A stretch of 64,000 bases of DNA from Pseudobdellovibrionaceae bacterium (lineage in GTDB: Bacteria > Bdellovibrionota > Bdellovibrionia > Bdellovibrionales > Bdellovibrionaceae). The stretch covers positions 124,001 through 188,000 of the forward strand of contig JAHBUS010000004.1 of assembly GCA_019637955.1 (NCBI GenBank). The letters are read 5' to 3'. The notes under the pieces were generated by a model. That model ran no database searches, was not told where the DNA came from, and saw only the letters and a program-made list of their open reading frames with translations. Numbering within the stretch: position 1 is the first letter of the stretch; every line of letters starts with the position of its first letter. The translations under genes were made by a program, and so were the position numbers. Positions 31,698-39,941 of this stretch are shown one piece after another.

Positions 31698-34514
31698 ATG
31701 GCACAAAGCCCCGTCCAATCTTGGGAAAAGAACCGCGAACTTTTGGAAAAAATCGCCTCGCGCGCGCATTACCTGGCGACGCAAATGATTTACCAAGCCA
31801 ATCACCGCGCTGAAAAAGACAAAGGCGACCCCAAAATCGGTGGTCACGTTTCGGCATCGGCATCCTCGCTGCACATCATGGGTGCTTTGCACCTGTTGGT
31901 GAAAACCGGCTTTGATCACATCGCCAACAAACCGCACGCCTCGCCCACCGACCACTCGTACAACTACCTGCTCGATTTGCTGCTCAAGTCGGATTTGTCG
32001 AAGCTCTCCCTCGCCGACTGCAACACGGCGATGATGGGTTTGCGCAAGTACTCGCAAAATGGCGAGCCCGTTTTTCAAAGTTACCACTCGATCTACGATC
32101 CCGATCATCACAACTTCTTCCCTTCGGGCACCGTCGGCATCCCGCCGGTCAACGCGGGCTATCTGGCCCTGGCTTACCGCTACGCGCGTGAGCACGGCTA
32201 CGAAGTTCCCGATGCTCACTTCTGGTGCGTCTCGGGCGACTCCGAGTTCCGTGAAGGTTCGATGTTCGAAGCCATCCCCGATTTTGCCGAGCGCGAAATC
32301 GGCAACCTCACGTGGATCTTGGATTACAACCGTCAGTCCTTGGACGGTCACCGCATCACCAATAAGAAAATCATGAACGGCAACGATGCCATGCGCGTTG
32401 AGCGCACGATGGCCGCCAACGGGTGGGAAGTCATCCAGGTCCGTCACGGCTCGAAACGCAAAGCCCTGTTCAAGAAACCGGGCGGCGACGCCTTCCAAAA
32501 CTTCCTCGAAAATGAGCTCGAAGACTTCGAGTTCCAGGCCCTGCTGCTCGTTCGCGACATGAAAGCCCTGAAAAAGGGCATCGCGAAAGAGCACCCTTCG
32601 CTCAAAAAATTCCTGGATGCCGTCTCGGACGAAGAGCTATACGAAGGTCTTCGCGATTTGGGCGGTCACGACATGATCGCGCTGGCCGAGGCGATGCTCG
32701 AATCCAAAAAGAGCACGCGCCGACCGACGCTCATCATCGCGCACACGCTCAAAGGCTGGGGCCTCAAGATGGCCGCCTCGCCCGGCAACCACTCGGCACT
32801 GTTGAACGAAGACGAACTGGTGGAGCTGCGCAAAGCTCAAGGCATCACCGGCGACGCGCTCTTCGCGCGTTTCGCCGATGGCACGCCCGAGTCCAAGTTC
32901 CTCAAAGACCGCGGCGACAAATTGCACGCGGACATCAAAGCCCAGCACGCGCTCAAGGCGAAGAACCAAAAACTGTTCTTGGATCTCACCGAGAAGCACG
33001 GGCAGTTGCCCCCGACCCTGGATATCAGTCTTAAAATGGCGAGCTACCCCCACACCCAGTGGATGCTCGGCCAATTGACCGCCAAACTCACGCGCATCGC
33101 CAACACCCCTCTGGACGAGAAAAAACTCGCGCAAGGGCAAAAAGCGCTCAGCGCGACCGAGCTTCCCTGGAAAGTTCCGGGCGAGTTGATGGTCTCGATG
33201 GCGCCCGACGTGGGCACGTCGACCAACTTGAACCCCGCGATGGACGGTAAAATCTTTGGCGCGGTGATGGTTGACGATTATGAGGCGGATCTCGGCGTGA
33301 AAGACGTCAAGCAGCCCGATCTCGTTCCGGGCGAAGAGGTTTCGGACCGCTTCATCCGTTTTGAAATCGCCGAGTGCAACGTCATGTCTTGCGTGGGTTC
33401 GTTTGGCCGTTTGCGCGACTTGGTCGGCGTGCCGATCATCCCGCTGATGACCGTCTATGACTTCTTCATCAAACGCGCGCTCGATCAGTACTTCTACAAC
33501 CTGTACTGGAAATCGAGCTTCATCCTGGTCGGAACGCCTTCGGGTGTGACGCTCTCGCCGGAAGGTGCGCAGCACGGCTGGAAATCCGACATCCAAATTC
33601 CGAATCAAATCACGTGGGAGCCTTTCTTCTGCCAAGAACTGGATTGGATCATGTGTGAATCGGTCCGCCGTCACATGACCGGCGACAACGTCGGCCGCAA
33701 CGGCGTGCTCATCCGCGGCGTCACCCGCGGCATCGAGCAAAAAGACATGATGCTCTACCTGAAAAAGCAACTGCGCTTCAAAGAAGGCGTCTCTTCGGCC
33801 CTTTGCCGCGCGGAATTTCCGCTGGATGGCGCTTCGGACGAGACGCAAGTCGCGACCGTCGCCGATGAGCAAATCCTCGAAACTCTGCGACAAGACGTGC
33901 TCGAAGGCGCTTACTACTTGATCGATTACCGCGGTTACGCGGGCTACGAGCCCGGCGACAACGTGGTGAACATCATTTCAATGGGAAGCCCGACGACCGA
34001 AGCGATCCGCGCGTCTGAAGCTCTACTGAGCAAAGGTGTGTACGCCAACGTGATCGTCGTGACTTCGTCGGATCTCGTCTGCGGCATCCAAGGTCACGAA
34101 ACCGATTACCGCTGGCTCAAAGAAGGCCTGCGCTTGAATGGTGACTTGCACATCCACGCCACCGAGCAACTCGGCGGTTCGGATCTCGTGACGGCTGCGG
34201 GCCGCCGCGTGCCGATCGTCAGCGTTCACGACGGTGAAGCGGGACTGCTCGACAACTTGGGTTCGATCATCGGCGTTCGCCACGAGGCTTTGGCCGTTCG
34301 CAAGCACTCCAAGTGCGGACGCCCCAACGAGATCTATGCGTACCACGGGCTTGATGCCGAATCGATCGTCGAGGCGGTGGGCAAGGTTCTGTCCGAAACG
34401 GCTCTCGAGAACGTGCGCATCAGCCAAAGCGTGATGGGAGAAACCACGTCGCTCGCACCCGAACCCGCAAAATGGGATGAGCTGTGGCCGTCGAGACCGC
34501 AAAACCGTCACTAA
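31698..34514 (+). CDS. aceE: Pyruvate dehydrogenase E1 component, homodimeric AceE type
   Basis: 938 residues, in the size range of AceE (E. coli 887). It decarboxylates pyruvate with thiamine diphosphate and passes the acetyl group to E2. Family features include GGHVSASASSLHIMGALHLL near 47-67, the thiamine motif beginning SGDSEFREGSMFEA near 178 and ending in LDYN, LDGHRITN near 216, a large pyrimidine-binding middle domain with MAPDVGTSTNLNP, and a C-terminal domain beginning near 690. The usual GDG of the thiamine motif is GDS here, as in part of the AceE family. E2 and E3 genes are not nearby. The start has GGAG 10 bases upstream, with an ACCACCCG spacer. Confidence 0.85.
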   Translation: MAQSPVQSWEKNRELLEKIASRAHYLATQMIYQANHRAEKDKGDPKIGGHVSASASSLHIMGALHLLVKTGFDHIANKPHASPTDHSYNYLLDLLLKSDLSKLSLADCNTAMMGLRKYSQNGEPVFQSYHSIYDPDHHNFFPSGTVGIPPVNAGYLALAYRYAREHGYEVPDAHFWCVSGDSEFREGSMFEAIPDFAEREIGNLTWILDYNRQSLDGHRITNKKIMNGNDAMRVERTMAANGWEVIQVRHGSKRKALFKKPGGDAFQNFLENELEDFEFQALLLVRDMKALKKGIAKEHPSLKKFLDAVSDEELYEGLRDLGGHDMIALAEAMLESKKSTRRPTLIIAHTLKGWGLKMAASPGNHSALLNEDELVELRKAQGITGDALFARFADGTPESKFLKDRGDKLHADIKAQHALKAKNQKLFLDLTEKHGQLPPTLDISLKMASYPHTQWMLGQLTAKLTRIANTPLDEKKLAQGQKALSATELPWKVPGELMVSMAPDVGTSTNLNPAMDGKIFGAVMVDDYEADLGVKDVKQPDLVPGEEVSDRFIRFEIAECNVMSCVGSFGRLRDLVGVPIIPLMTVYDFFIKRALDQYFYNLYWKSSFILVGTPSGVTLSPEGAQHGWKSDIQIPNQITWEPFFCQELDWIMCESVRRHMTGDNVGRNGVLIRGVTRGIEQKDMMLYLKKQLRFKEGVSSALCRAEFPLDGASDETQVATVADEQILETLRQDVLEGAYYLIDYRGYAGYEPGDNVVNIISMGSPTTEAIRASEALLSKGVYANVIVVTSSDLVCGIQGHETDYRWLKEGLRLNGDLHIHATEQLGGSDLVTAAGRRVPIVSVHDGEAGLLDNLGSIIGVRHEALAVRKHSKCGRPNEIYAYHGLDAESIVEAVGKVLSETALENVRISQSVMGETTSLAPEPAKWDELWPSRPQNRH

Positions 34515-35251
34515 GCTCCCCTCTTGAATTGTCCTTTGGCGGCGAATTTTTCGCCGCGAAGGACAAGACGTTTCAAGAAACCGTCGTCTTGGTCCCCTTC
34601 TTCGGGGGCCGCAAACACCAACTCCGCCGCCACTGCGAAATGCTCAGCGCTATGGGCTTCGACAACGTCGTTTTCGATTTGAAATTCGATGTCGACGACA
34701 AAATCTTTACCGCCGAAAACAAGTTCGGACTCAAACATATCTGGGCCGATCAAATCGAAAAGATCCTCAGCGAGATCCCGGGCCAGAAGATTCTCTACGC
34801 GTTTTCAAATCCCAGCGCGAGTGCGATTGAGGCCACGGCCCGCCGGGGCGCCAGCGACATCGCCGGCCTCATTTGCGACAGCGGACCCTCGGGGCGTTTA
34901 CAAAAGTCGATGATGAACTATTTCCGCGTCGAAAAGCCCGTTCGTTTTTTACCTCTTCGTTTTGCCGCGTCTTGGATCAGCGCCTTTATCTGGAATCCGC
35001 AGTTTGTCGCCGCCGTCCATAAAGACCTGGACCAGCTCCCCGCCGGATTCGAAATCCTGTCGATCCGCGGATGGAAAGACCCGCTCATCCCCGTCGATCA
35101 AATCGACATGATCTTCGAGCCGCACGCCCACCTCCATTGGTCTAAGTTAAGTCTCCCGAAGGCCGGACATTTGAACGGCTTGAAGGACTTTCGGGACGAG
35201 TACCTCCCACCGGTTCAGAGATTTTTGTCCAAAATTGCCACGCCCTTGTGA
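34484..35251 (+). CDS. Alpha/beta-hydrolase-like protein overlapping aceE
   Basis: 255 residues from a GTG at 34484 that lies inside the last 31 bases of aceE in another frame. The predicted core is an alpha/beta hydrolase: VVLVPFFGGRKHQLRRHCEML near 34-54, a nucleophile elbow YAFSNPSAS near 105 (a relaxed form of GxSxG, with Ser in AFSNP), a possible acid in GWKDPLIPVDQ near 200 and a His in KAGHLNGL near 228. Without the tight elbow it may not be an esterase. Overlap with aceE suggests co-translation. The function is unknown. Confidence 0.65.
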   Translation: MAVETAKPSLSSPLELSFGGEFFAAKDKTFQETVVLVPFFGGRKHQLRRHCEMLSAMGFDNVVFDLKFDVDDKIFTAENKFGLKHIWADQIEKILSEIPGQKILYAFSNPSASAIEATARRGASDIAGLICDSGPSGRLQKSMMNYFRVEKPVRFLPLRFAASWISAFIWNPQFVAAVHKDLDQLPAGFEILSIRGWKDPLIPVDQIDMIFEPHAHLHWSKLSLPKAGHLNGLKDFRDEYLPPVQRFLSKIATPL

Positions 35252-35292
35252 TAATCTTGAGGCATCCCGATTGGGCACCAAGGATGGGCAAC

Positions 35293-36285
35293 GTGAAAAT
35301 CTACTTTCTCAGCGATGGCAATCGCAAGATCGGTCCGTTTTCGGCGGAAGACGTGACCAAGATGCTCTTCAACTGTCAGATCAACATGCTAGATCAAGTC
35401 TTCAACAGCGAATCCAACGAGTGGGTGCCGGTGACTTCGCTTCAAGAAGACGCGGCGACACCTCGTCGTGCCGCGCGGCCCTCATCGAAGACGGCCATTC
35501 CCGGTCTCACCAACACGGGCGTCGCCGAAGTCGAAGACGATGAGTACTCCGGCGTGATCGGCCTGGTCGACCACGGGCTCGGCGGTCAACGGGCCGGAAC
35601 CAACCCCGGCGTTTCGAGCGGATCTTCGACGGACGCCGGTCCCAAAGGATCGGCGCCCAAGCCCGCGTTGAAACAAAGCATTCAACTCCCCCTGAAGCAG
35701 GCTTCGAAGGCCGCGCCGAGCATCTCGCAGACCGACCGCTGGCTCGCCAAAGAGGGCCGCGTCACGCTCGGGCCCTACTCCTTCATCACGATTCTAGGGA
35801 TGATTCTCGACGGAACCATCCGCGAACACGATCAGTTGAAGATCGTCGATAAAACCGACTGGGCGCCGGCCTCCTCGTACGAGCAGTTCAAAGTCGAAAT
35901 TCTCAAAGGCATTCAAATTGAATCGGCGCAAAAAATCGCCGAGCGCGGGGGCTTCAAGCGCAAGAGCGCGCGTCTGGACGTCAAAGAATTGATCGCGGTC
36001 TCGGCTGGTGACACCATTCAGCACACGATCATGGGCGACATCAGCACCGGCGGCTGCTCGTTGATTCCGAATTACCCCATGTTCAAGAAAGGCGACACGA
36101 TCTACCTCTCGATCTTTCACGGGCCCGCCAAAGCCGACGAGCCGATCGAGTTCAACGCTCAAGGCACCGTGCTGAATGTGTTTAAGCACGAAAGCAAGTA
36201 CGACGAATACTACAAGCATTCGATCCAATTCACCGCGATGACCGAAGATCTTCTCAAAGAGATCAACGGCAAGATGGTGAAGTAG
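35293..36285 (+). CDS. GYF_2-domain and PilZ-domain protein
   Basis: 330 residues. The GTG at 35293 is preferred over the ATG at 35284 because AAGGA lies 8 bases before it and the domain begins at once (KIYFLSDGNRKIGPFSAEDV). A second GYF-like repeat occurs near 150-200 (EGRVTLGPYSFITILGMILDG). The C-terminal PilZ domain (about 223-330) has the c-di-GMP-binding pattern RxxxR (RKSAR) and DxSxxG (DISTGG). So it is a likely c-di-GMP effector. GYF_2 domains probably mediate protein contacts. The middle is a low-complexity Gly/Ser/Pro linker. Confidence 0.8.
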   Translation: MKIYFLSDGNRKIGPFSAEDVTKMLFNCQINMLDQVFNSESNEWVPVTSLQEDAATPRRAARPSSKTAIPGLTNTGVAEVEDDEYSGVIGLVDHGLGGQRAGTNPGVSSGSSTDAGPKGSAPKPALKQSIQLPLKQASKAAPSISQTDRWLAKEGRVTLGPYSFITILGMILDGTIREHDQLKIVDKTDWAPASSYEQFKVEILKGIQIESAQKIAERGGFKRKSARLDVKELIAVSAGDTIQHTIMGDISTGGCSLIPNYPMFKKGDTIYLSIFHGPAKADEPIEFNAQGTVLNVFKHESKYDEYYKHSIQFTAMTEDLLKEINGKMVK

Positions 36286-36286
36286 T

Positions 36287-36937
36287 CTATTTTTTGATTG
36301 CGATCGCGAGGCCCTCGGACGTGGGGGCGACGCTCGCGGTGAAAAGATTCGGATCGAAAAGAACGGTCAGAAATTCGCGCATTCTTTGCACCACCGACGC
36401 GCTCCAGTGGCTGCCTTGAGCCTCGCCCCAAATCGCGCCGCCCAGATAAACGTTATCGGCAATGATCATCCCGCCCGGTCGTAAATTTTTAAGAGCCCAC
36501 TGCAGATACTCTCCGTAGGCGCCCTTGTTCCCATCGATAAAGAGCCCATCAAAAGGCCCCTCACCGACAATCGATGCGAGCGTCTGCGAGGCGTCGCCTT
36601 CAACAACGGTGATGCGGTCGTGCAGATTTTGATCACGGAACAATTCTCGCGCCCGGGCCGCGTGAGCCGGGTCTTTCTCGAACGTCCAGAGATGTCCCTT
36701 TGACGCCTGCGAAATGCAGTAACCCGAAAAGCCCGTCAGAGTTCCGATCTCCACCCACTTCGTTCCGCCGTGAGCCTTGACGAGGGTTTGCAAGAGCGTC
36801 GCCTCAAGCGGCGCTAAAGAAATCCGGGTCTTTTGAAACTGATCCGAAGCCTGCCGAAAGACCTCAAAGCCGAGCGGCAGCTGGGACGTGAGTTTGTCCG
36901 AAAAATAATCTTCAACTGTGGACCCGTTCGAGCGCAT
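36287..36937 (-). CDS. O-methyltransferase (class I, caffeoyl-CoA type)
   Basis: 216 residues. The SAM-binding core starts KWVEIGTLTGFSGYCISQA near 60-78, with an acidic residue of the cofactor loop in FEKD near 86. FDGLFIDGNKGAYGEY near 128-143 and LRPGGMIIADNVYLGG near 151-166 match bacterial O-methyltransferases of the COMT/YrrM type. The acceptor is unknown. It overlaps the ImuA-like gene by 26 bases and is the last gene after lexA and imuA-like on the minus strand. It converges with the GYF/PilZ gene one base away. Confidence 0.85.
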   Translation of the reverse strand: MRSNGSTVEDYFSDKLTSQLPLGFEVFRQASDQFQKTRISLAPLEATLLQTLVKAHGGTKWVEIGTLTGFSGYCISQASKGHLWTFEKDPAHAARARELFRDQNLHDRITVVEGDASQTLASIVGEGPFDGLFIDGNKGAYGEYLQWALKNLRPGGMIIADNVYLGGAIWGEAQGSHWSASVVQRMREFLTVLFDPNLFTASVAPTSEGLAIAIKK

Positions 36938-37541
36938 TCCACCAACTTAGCACGGGCGACTCGTTCGGACTAGGGGCCACCTCGATCATTTCGACCGGCA
37001 CCCAGAACGGAACGGGACGGTGCTGGGCCTTGCGGACCGAAAGAAAGTCTTCGTTGGACTCGATCACAAGTTCGCAGAGATCCCAGGGCAGGGCGCGCTC
37101 GCTCTTGGCAATGATAACGAGCGAGGCGTGCGACGCACGCGCCAAACGGGCGAGCTCCAAAGCTTTGAGCCGGTTCAGCGGGTAGCTCAGTTGCAAAATC
37201 ACGCAAGAAAAGGCCGCGTCTTGCAAAATGCCTGGCAGAACATTGAAAAGATCCGCTTCGGCGGGCACTTGAAGCCGAAAGCAGTTGGCCGTTTCTTGAA
37301 AAAAAGGACGCATCTTCACCGAGTGAATCCAAACGGCCCGCTGCGGATGTGCCAGACGTGCGCACATTCGGCGTGCCAAACGCGGTGCCAGCGGTCCCTC
37401 GATCAAGGTCACCCCGCCGGTGGGGAGCCCCTGCCAGGGCAAAAAATCATCCAGCACCGAAAAGCCGGTCGCCACGCCCAAGGGGCGGGTGATTTGAGAC
37501 AAAGCGGTTCCTTCAACGGGAAATAGACCCGAAGCCTGCAT
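36912..37541 (-). CDS. ImuA-like (RecA-related) protein with a degenerate P-loop
   Basis: 209 residues. The fold looks like the RecA/ImuA group: ATGFSVLDDFLPWQGLPTGGVTLIEGPL near 24-51, then helices ending CVILQLSYPLNRLKALELARLARASHASLVII near 110-141. The P-loop, normally GxxxxGKT, is replaced here (TLIEGPLAPRLARR), so ATP binding is doubtful. GGAGG is 4 bases before the ATG at 37541. It follows lexA by 44 bases, the same neighbourhood as ImuA in lexA-imuA-imuB-dnaE2 mutasome cassettes, but imuB and dnaE2 are absent. ImuA in other bacteria also lacks a perfect Walker motif, so the assignment is plausible but not proven. Confidence 0.55.
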   Translation of the reverse strand: MQASGLFPVEGTALSQITRPLGVATGFSVLDDFLPWQGLPTGGVTLIEGPLAPRLARRMCARLAHPQRAVWIHSVKMRPFFQETANCFRLQVPAEADLFNVLPGILQDAAFSCVILQLSYPLNRLKALELARLARASHASLVIIAKSERALPWDLCELVIESNEDFLSVRKAQHRPVPFWVPVEMIEVAPSPNESPVLSWWNALERVHS

Positions 37542-37585
37542 ACATCCTCCGTGATGATTGAAAAGCTGTCTTGATGAACGACGAA

Positions 37586-38284
37586 CTAGAATTTGCGGAT
37601 CAAACCGACCACGACGCCCTGAATGGCGACTTGATCCGGCCGGTACCACATCGACTGCATCGTCGAGTTGGCGGGCCTGAGTTCAACCTGCTTGCTGGGT
37701 TCGGCCTGCGATTTGCGGAAAAACCGCTTCACCGTCGACTCGGACTCCACCGTGGCCACGACGATTTCGCCATTCGAAGCGTCGGTTTGTTTTTGAATGA
37801 GAATGACGTCGCCATCCAAGATGCCGTCTTCAATCATCGACTGCCCCACCACTTTCAAAGCGAAAGATTTGTCGGGATTGCGAAGCATCGAGCGCGGAAC
37901 GTCGACGAACTCATCATACGACATCGCCTCGAGAGGACGACCGGCGGCCACTTTCCCCAGCAACGGAATGCTGAGCTCCTCGCCGCTTCGAGCCGAGGCG
38001 GCGGATCCTTTGGGCGCCTGCTCACGAACGCTCTGCATCTGCTTTTGCACAGTGCTCGCGCTCTGAAGGATTTGAATCGCGCGCTTCTGATGGGGCGGGA
38101 TCGCGATGTAACCCTTGTTTTGAAGTTGCTTGAGATAGTTCTGAACCGAGTTGAACGAAGCAAAACCAAAGTGGTCTTTGATTTCTTGGTAGGAGGGCGA
38201 AATCCCACGCTCACTCAAGAGAGCTTCGATGAACTCCAGAACCGCTTTTTCTTTTTCCGTTAAGGGAGGAACGATTTTCTTCAT
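37586..38284 (-). CDS. lexA: LexA repressor
   Basis: 232 residues from the ATG at 38284 (a GTG at 38290 would add two residues). LexA represses SOS genes and self-cleaves when RecA is active. A winged helix-turn-helix (about 14-60, ISPSYQEIKDHFGFASFNSVQ) is followed by the cleavage site A114-G115 in KVAAGRPLEA. The catalytic dyad is S149 (VGQSMIEDG) and K186 (ESTVKRFF). A LexA box TTACAGTGTAA sits 10 bases before the ATG and overlaps the -10 box, so the gene autoregulates. The ImuA-like gene follows in the same direction. Confidence 0.97.
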   Translation of the reverse strand: MKKIVPPLTEKEKAVLEFIEALLSERGISPSYQEIKDHFGFASFNSVQNYLKQLQNKGYIAIPPHQKRAIQILQSASTVQKQMQSVREQAPKGSAASARSGEELSIPLLGKVAAGRPLEAMSYDEFVDVPRSMLRNPDKSFALKVVGQSMIEDGILDGDVILIQKQTDASNGEIVVATVESESTVKRFFRKSQAEPSKQVELRPANSTMQSMWYRPDQVAIQGVVVGLIRKF

Positions 38285-38292
38285 ACACACAA

Positions 38293-38320
38293 ATTACAGT
38301 GTAAATTCTATGAAAGTCAA
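38293..38320 (-). promoter_or_regulatory. lexA promoter with LexA box (TTAC-N3-GTAA)
   Basis: On the minus strand TTGACT (38315-38320) and TGTAAT (38293-38298) are separated by 16 bases, a good sigma-70 promoter. The palindrome TTACAGTGTAA (38294-38304) covers the -10 box. This matches the TTAC-N3-GTAA LexA box reported for Bdellovibrio. The transcript would start 2-3 bases before the ATG, so the mRNA may be leaderless. Confidence 0.8.
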
Positions 38321-38435
38321 CCGCCCTGGACCTTTCAATTTGTCGCTCCGCGCGAAGGAGAAAGGTTCACTGGTCCTCGGTCCAGGCCCCCGCTAATCTT
38401 GCGTCTTCACCCTTACCGATCATTTTGGGGAGACT

Positions 38436-39080
38436 ATGTTCTCGATTTCCGCCATTTTCGACAAAAGCTGGAACGGCATTAAAGACCAACTCGCTCTGAC
38501 CGCGGGCCTGACCCTCGTGTACTTGGTTGGCATCACGGCGATCGCCATGACTCCTTTCATTGGCAGTTTCTTGAGCGCGCCGTTCACGGCCGGTTACATG
38601 ATCTGCTTGCTCAAAATCCGTCGGAACGAAGACATCGAATACCGCGACGTCTTCTGGGGCTTTCAAAATTTTAATCGCTTTGCGCAGCTGCTGCTCGCCG
38701 GCTTCTTGGTGGGCGCGCTCACGGTCGTGGCGACCATTTTCTTCATTCTGCCCGGGATCTGGTTCATCATCGCGAGCTCGTTCACCACGGCCTACATGGT
38801 TTTGAATGACACCGATGCAGTGACCGCGCTGAAAAAATCGCTCGCGGCCGTCAAAGGCCGCTGGTGGCACATTTTTGTGTTCATGATGGCCTTGGGACTG
38901 CTGGCGCTGGCCGGCGCGATCTGTTTCTTCATCGGTCTTTTGGTGACCATTCCTTTGGTCAATATGATGACCCTCACCGCCGCCGAAGAGCTCGAAGAGT
39001 ACGCGCGCGCGGGCGCGACGCCCACCAGCCCCGGCACTCCGGGCTCGGGCCCGTCGGTGATGACCGTCAACCCCTCGTGA
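38436..39080 (+). CDS. Multi-span membrane protein of unknown function
   Basis: 214 residues with about four to five membrane helices: 20-40 (LTLVYLVGITAIAMTPFIG), a second near 45-60, 84-107 (LLLAGFLVGALTVVATIFFI), then LPGIWFIIASSFTTAYM near 108-124 and IFVFMMALGLLALAGAICFFIG near 145-166. The tail is Pro/Gly/Ser-rich. Its LPGIWF sequence and topology resemble the DUF975/DUF4013-like uncharacterised integral membrane family. GGGGAG lies 5 bases before the ATG. It stands alone and is closed by a good terminator. Confidence 0.75.
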   Translation: MFSISAIFDKSWNGIKDQLALTAGLTLVYLVGITAIAMTPFIGSFLSAPFTAGYMICLLKIRRNEDIEYRDVFWGFQNFNRFAQLLLAGFLVGALTVVATIFFILPGIWFIIASSFTTAYMVLNDTDAVTALKKSLAAVKGRWWHIFVFMMALGLLALAGAICFFIGLLVTIPLVNMMTLTAAEELEEYARAGATPTSPGTPGSGPSVMTVNPS

Positions 39081-39107
39081 GTTGTTCTCATCCAGGCCAA
39101 AACGACA

Positions 39108-39139
39108 AAACCCAGGGAGATCCCTGGGTTTCGTTTTTT
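39108..39139 (+). terminator. Rho-independent terminator
   Basis: AAACCCAGGG and CCCTGGGTTT (39108-39117 and 39122-39131) around AGAT, followed by CGTTTTTT. It ends the membrane protein gene. Confidence 0.88.
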
Positions 39140-39198
39140 GAAATCATGGAGTTCGATCGAATTGTGCGTTTACAGAGGCGCCGAAGGCATCACGAGGC

Positions 39199-39738
39199 TT
39201 AGAACTGTGACATGACTTGTTGCAGGCTGAGCAAACCGTAAGAGTTCGAACCGTGTGCCCATTCACGAACACCGCTGATCGAGCCGCCGGTTTTCTTGAC
39301 CGCGTACTGGCGGTATTCAAACTGACACTGTTGGTACTGGCTGTTGCAACCGTAAGTGGTGCCCGCAACCAAAACCGTCACATAAGTGGTCGAGCACGAC
39401 ATATCCGTGCAAGCCGCCGCGTGAGACACGTAAACCTGACCCATCTGCTGGTAGTTCACGAACTGACTTTGTGACTGAACCGATTGAACCATTCCGTTCA
39501 AGGCCAAGTCGAAGCGAACCGCGTTGTAACCCGACATGGGTTGGATGTTGCGGATCTGAAGATTCAGCGCCATGCCCGCGATCGTCGAATTCGACGTTGC
39601 GTTCTGACCGTCCGAACTCATCGAACCGTAAGTCATATTTGTGTTGTTCCCGTTGTCTTTCTTTCCGCAGGCCGTGAGCCCCATCGAAAGAACCGATCCG
39701 ACAACAACGACTGTCCAAAACACTTTCCATGATTTCAT
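39199..39738 (-). CDS. Lipoprotein of unknown function
   Basis: 179 residues. The ATG at 39738 is chosen because GGAGG lies 5 bases upstream, rather than the earlier in-frame ATG at 39750. The lipobox reads LTAC with Cys near residue 24, after a hydrophobic stretch WTVVVVGSVLSMGLTA. The mature protein is Asn/Ser/Gln-rich with beta-like strands (NLQIRNIQPMSGYNAVRFDLALNG) and four Cys (CTDMSCS, GCNSQYQQC) that may form disulfides. I do not recognise a family. It stands alone between two convergent or divergent units. Confidence 0.65.
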   Translation of the reverse strand: MKSWKVFWTVVVVGSVLSMGLTACGKKDNGNNTNMTYGSMSSDGQNATSNSTIAGMALNLQIRNIQPMSGYNAVRFDLALNGMVQSVQSQSQFVNYQQMGQVYVSHAAACTDMSCSTTYVTVLVAGTTYGCNSQYQQCQFEYRQYAVKKTGGSISGVREWAHGSNSYGLLSLQQVMSQF

Positions 39739-39941
39739 AAATGCCTCCATCTCACTGACCTAGAGAGCATGGCCCGTGCCAGCCCTGCCGGGCGCGGGAA
39801 CGCGAAAGAATGGGCTTTGAGCCCAGCCCGCACGGGTCCTCCAGAGCCAGGGACGCTCGTGGGAATCAGCCGTCTAAAGTTTGGACAGGGGATTTTTTCA
39901 AAAATGGACGCCAGCTCCTCTATAAAGGAGCCGGGCGTGAT

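Noticed and set aside
38333-38386. Possible long hairpin CCTGGACC...GGTCCAGG before the gene at 38436
   Set aside because: Only 8 bp of perfect match around a 40-base loop. It may be another decayed repeat, but this is too weak to list.
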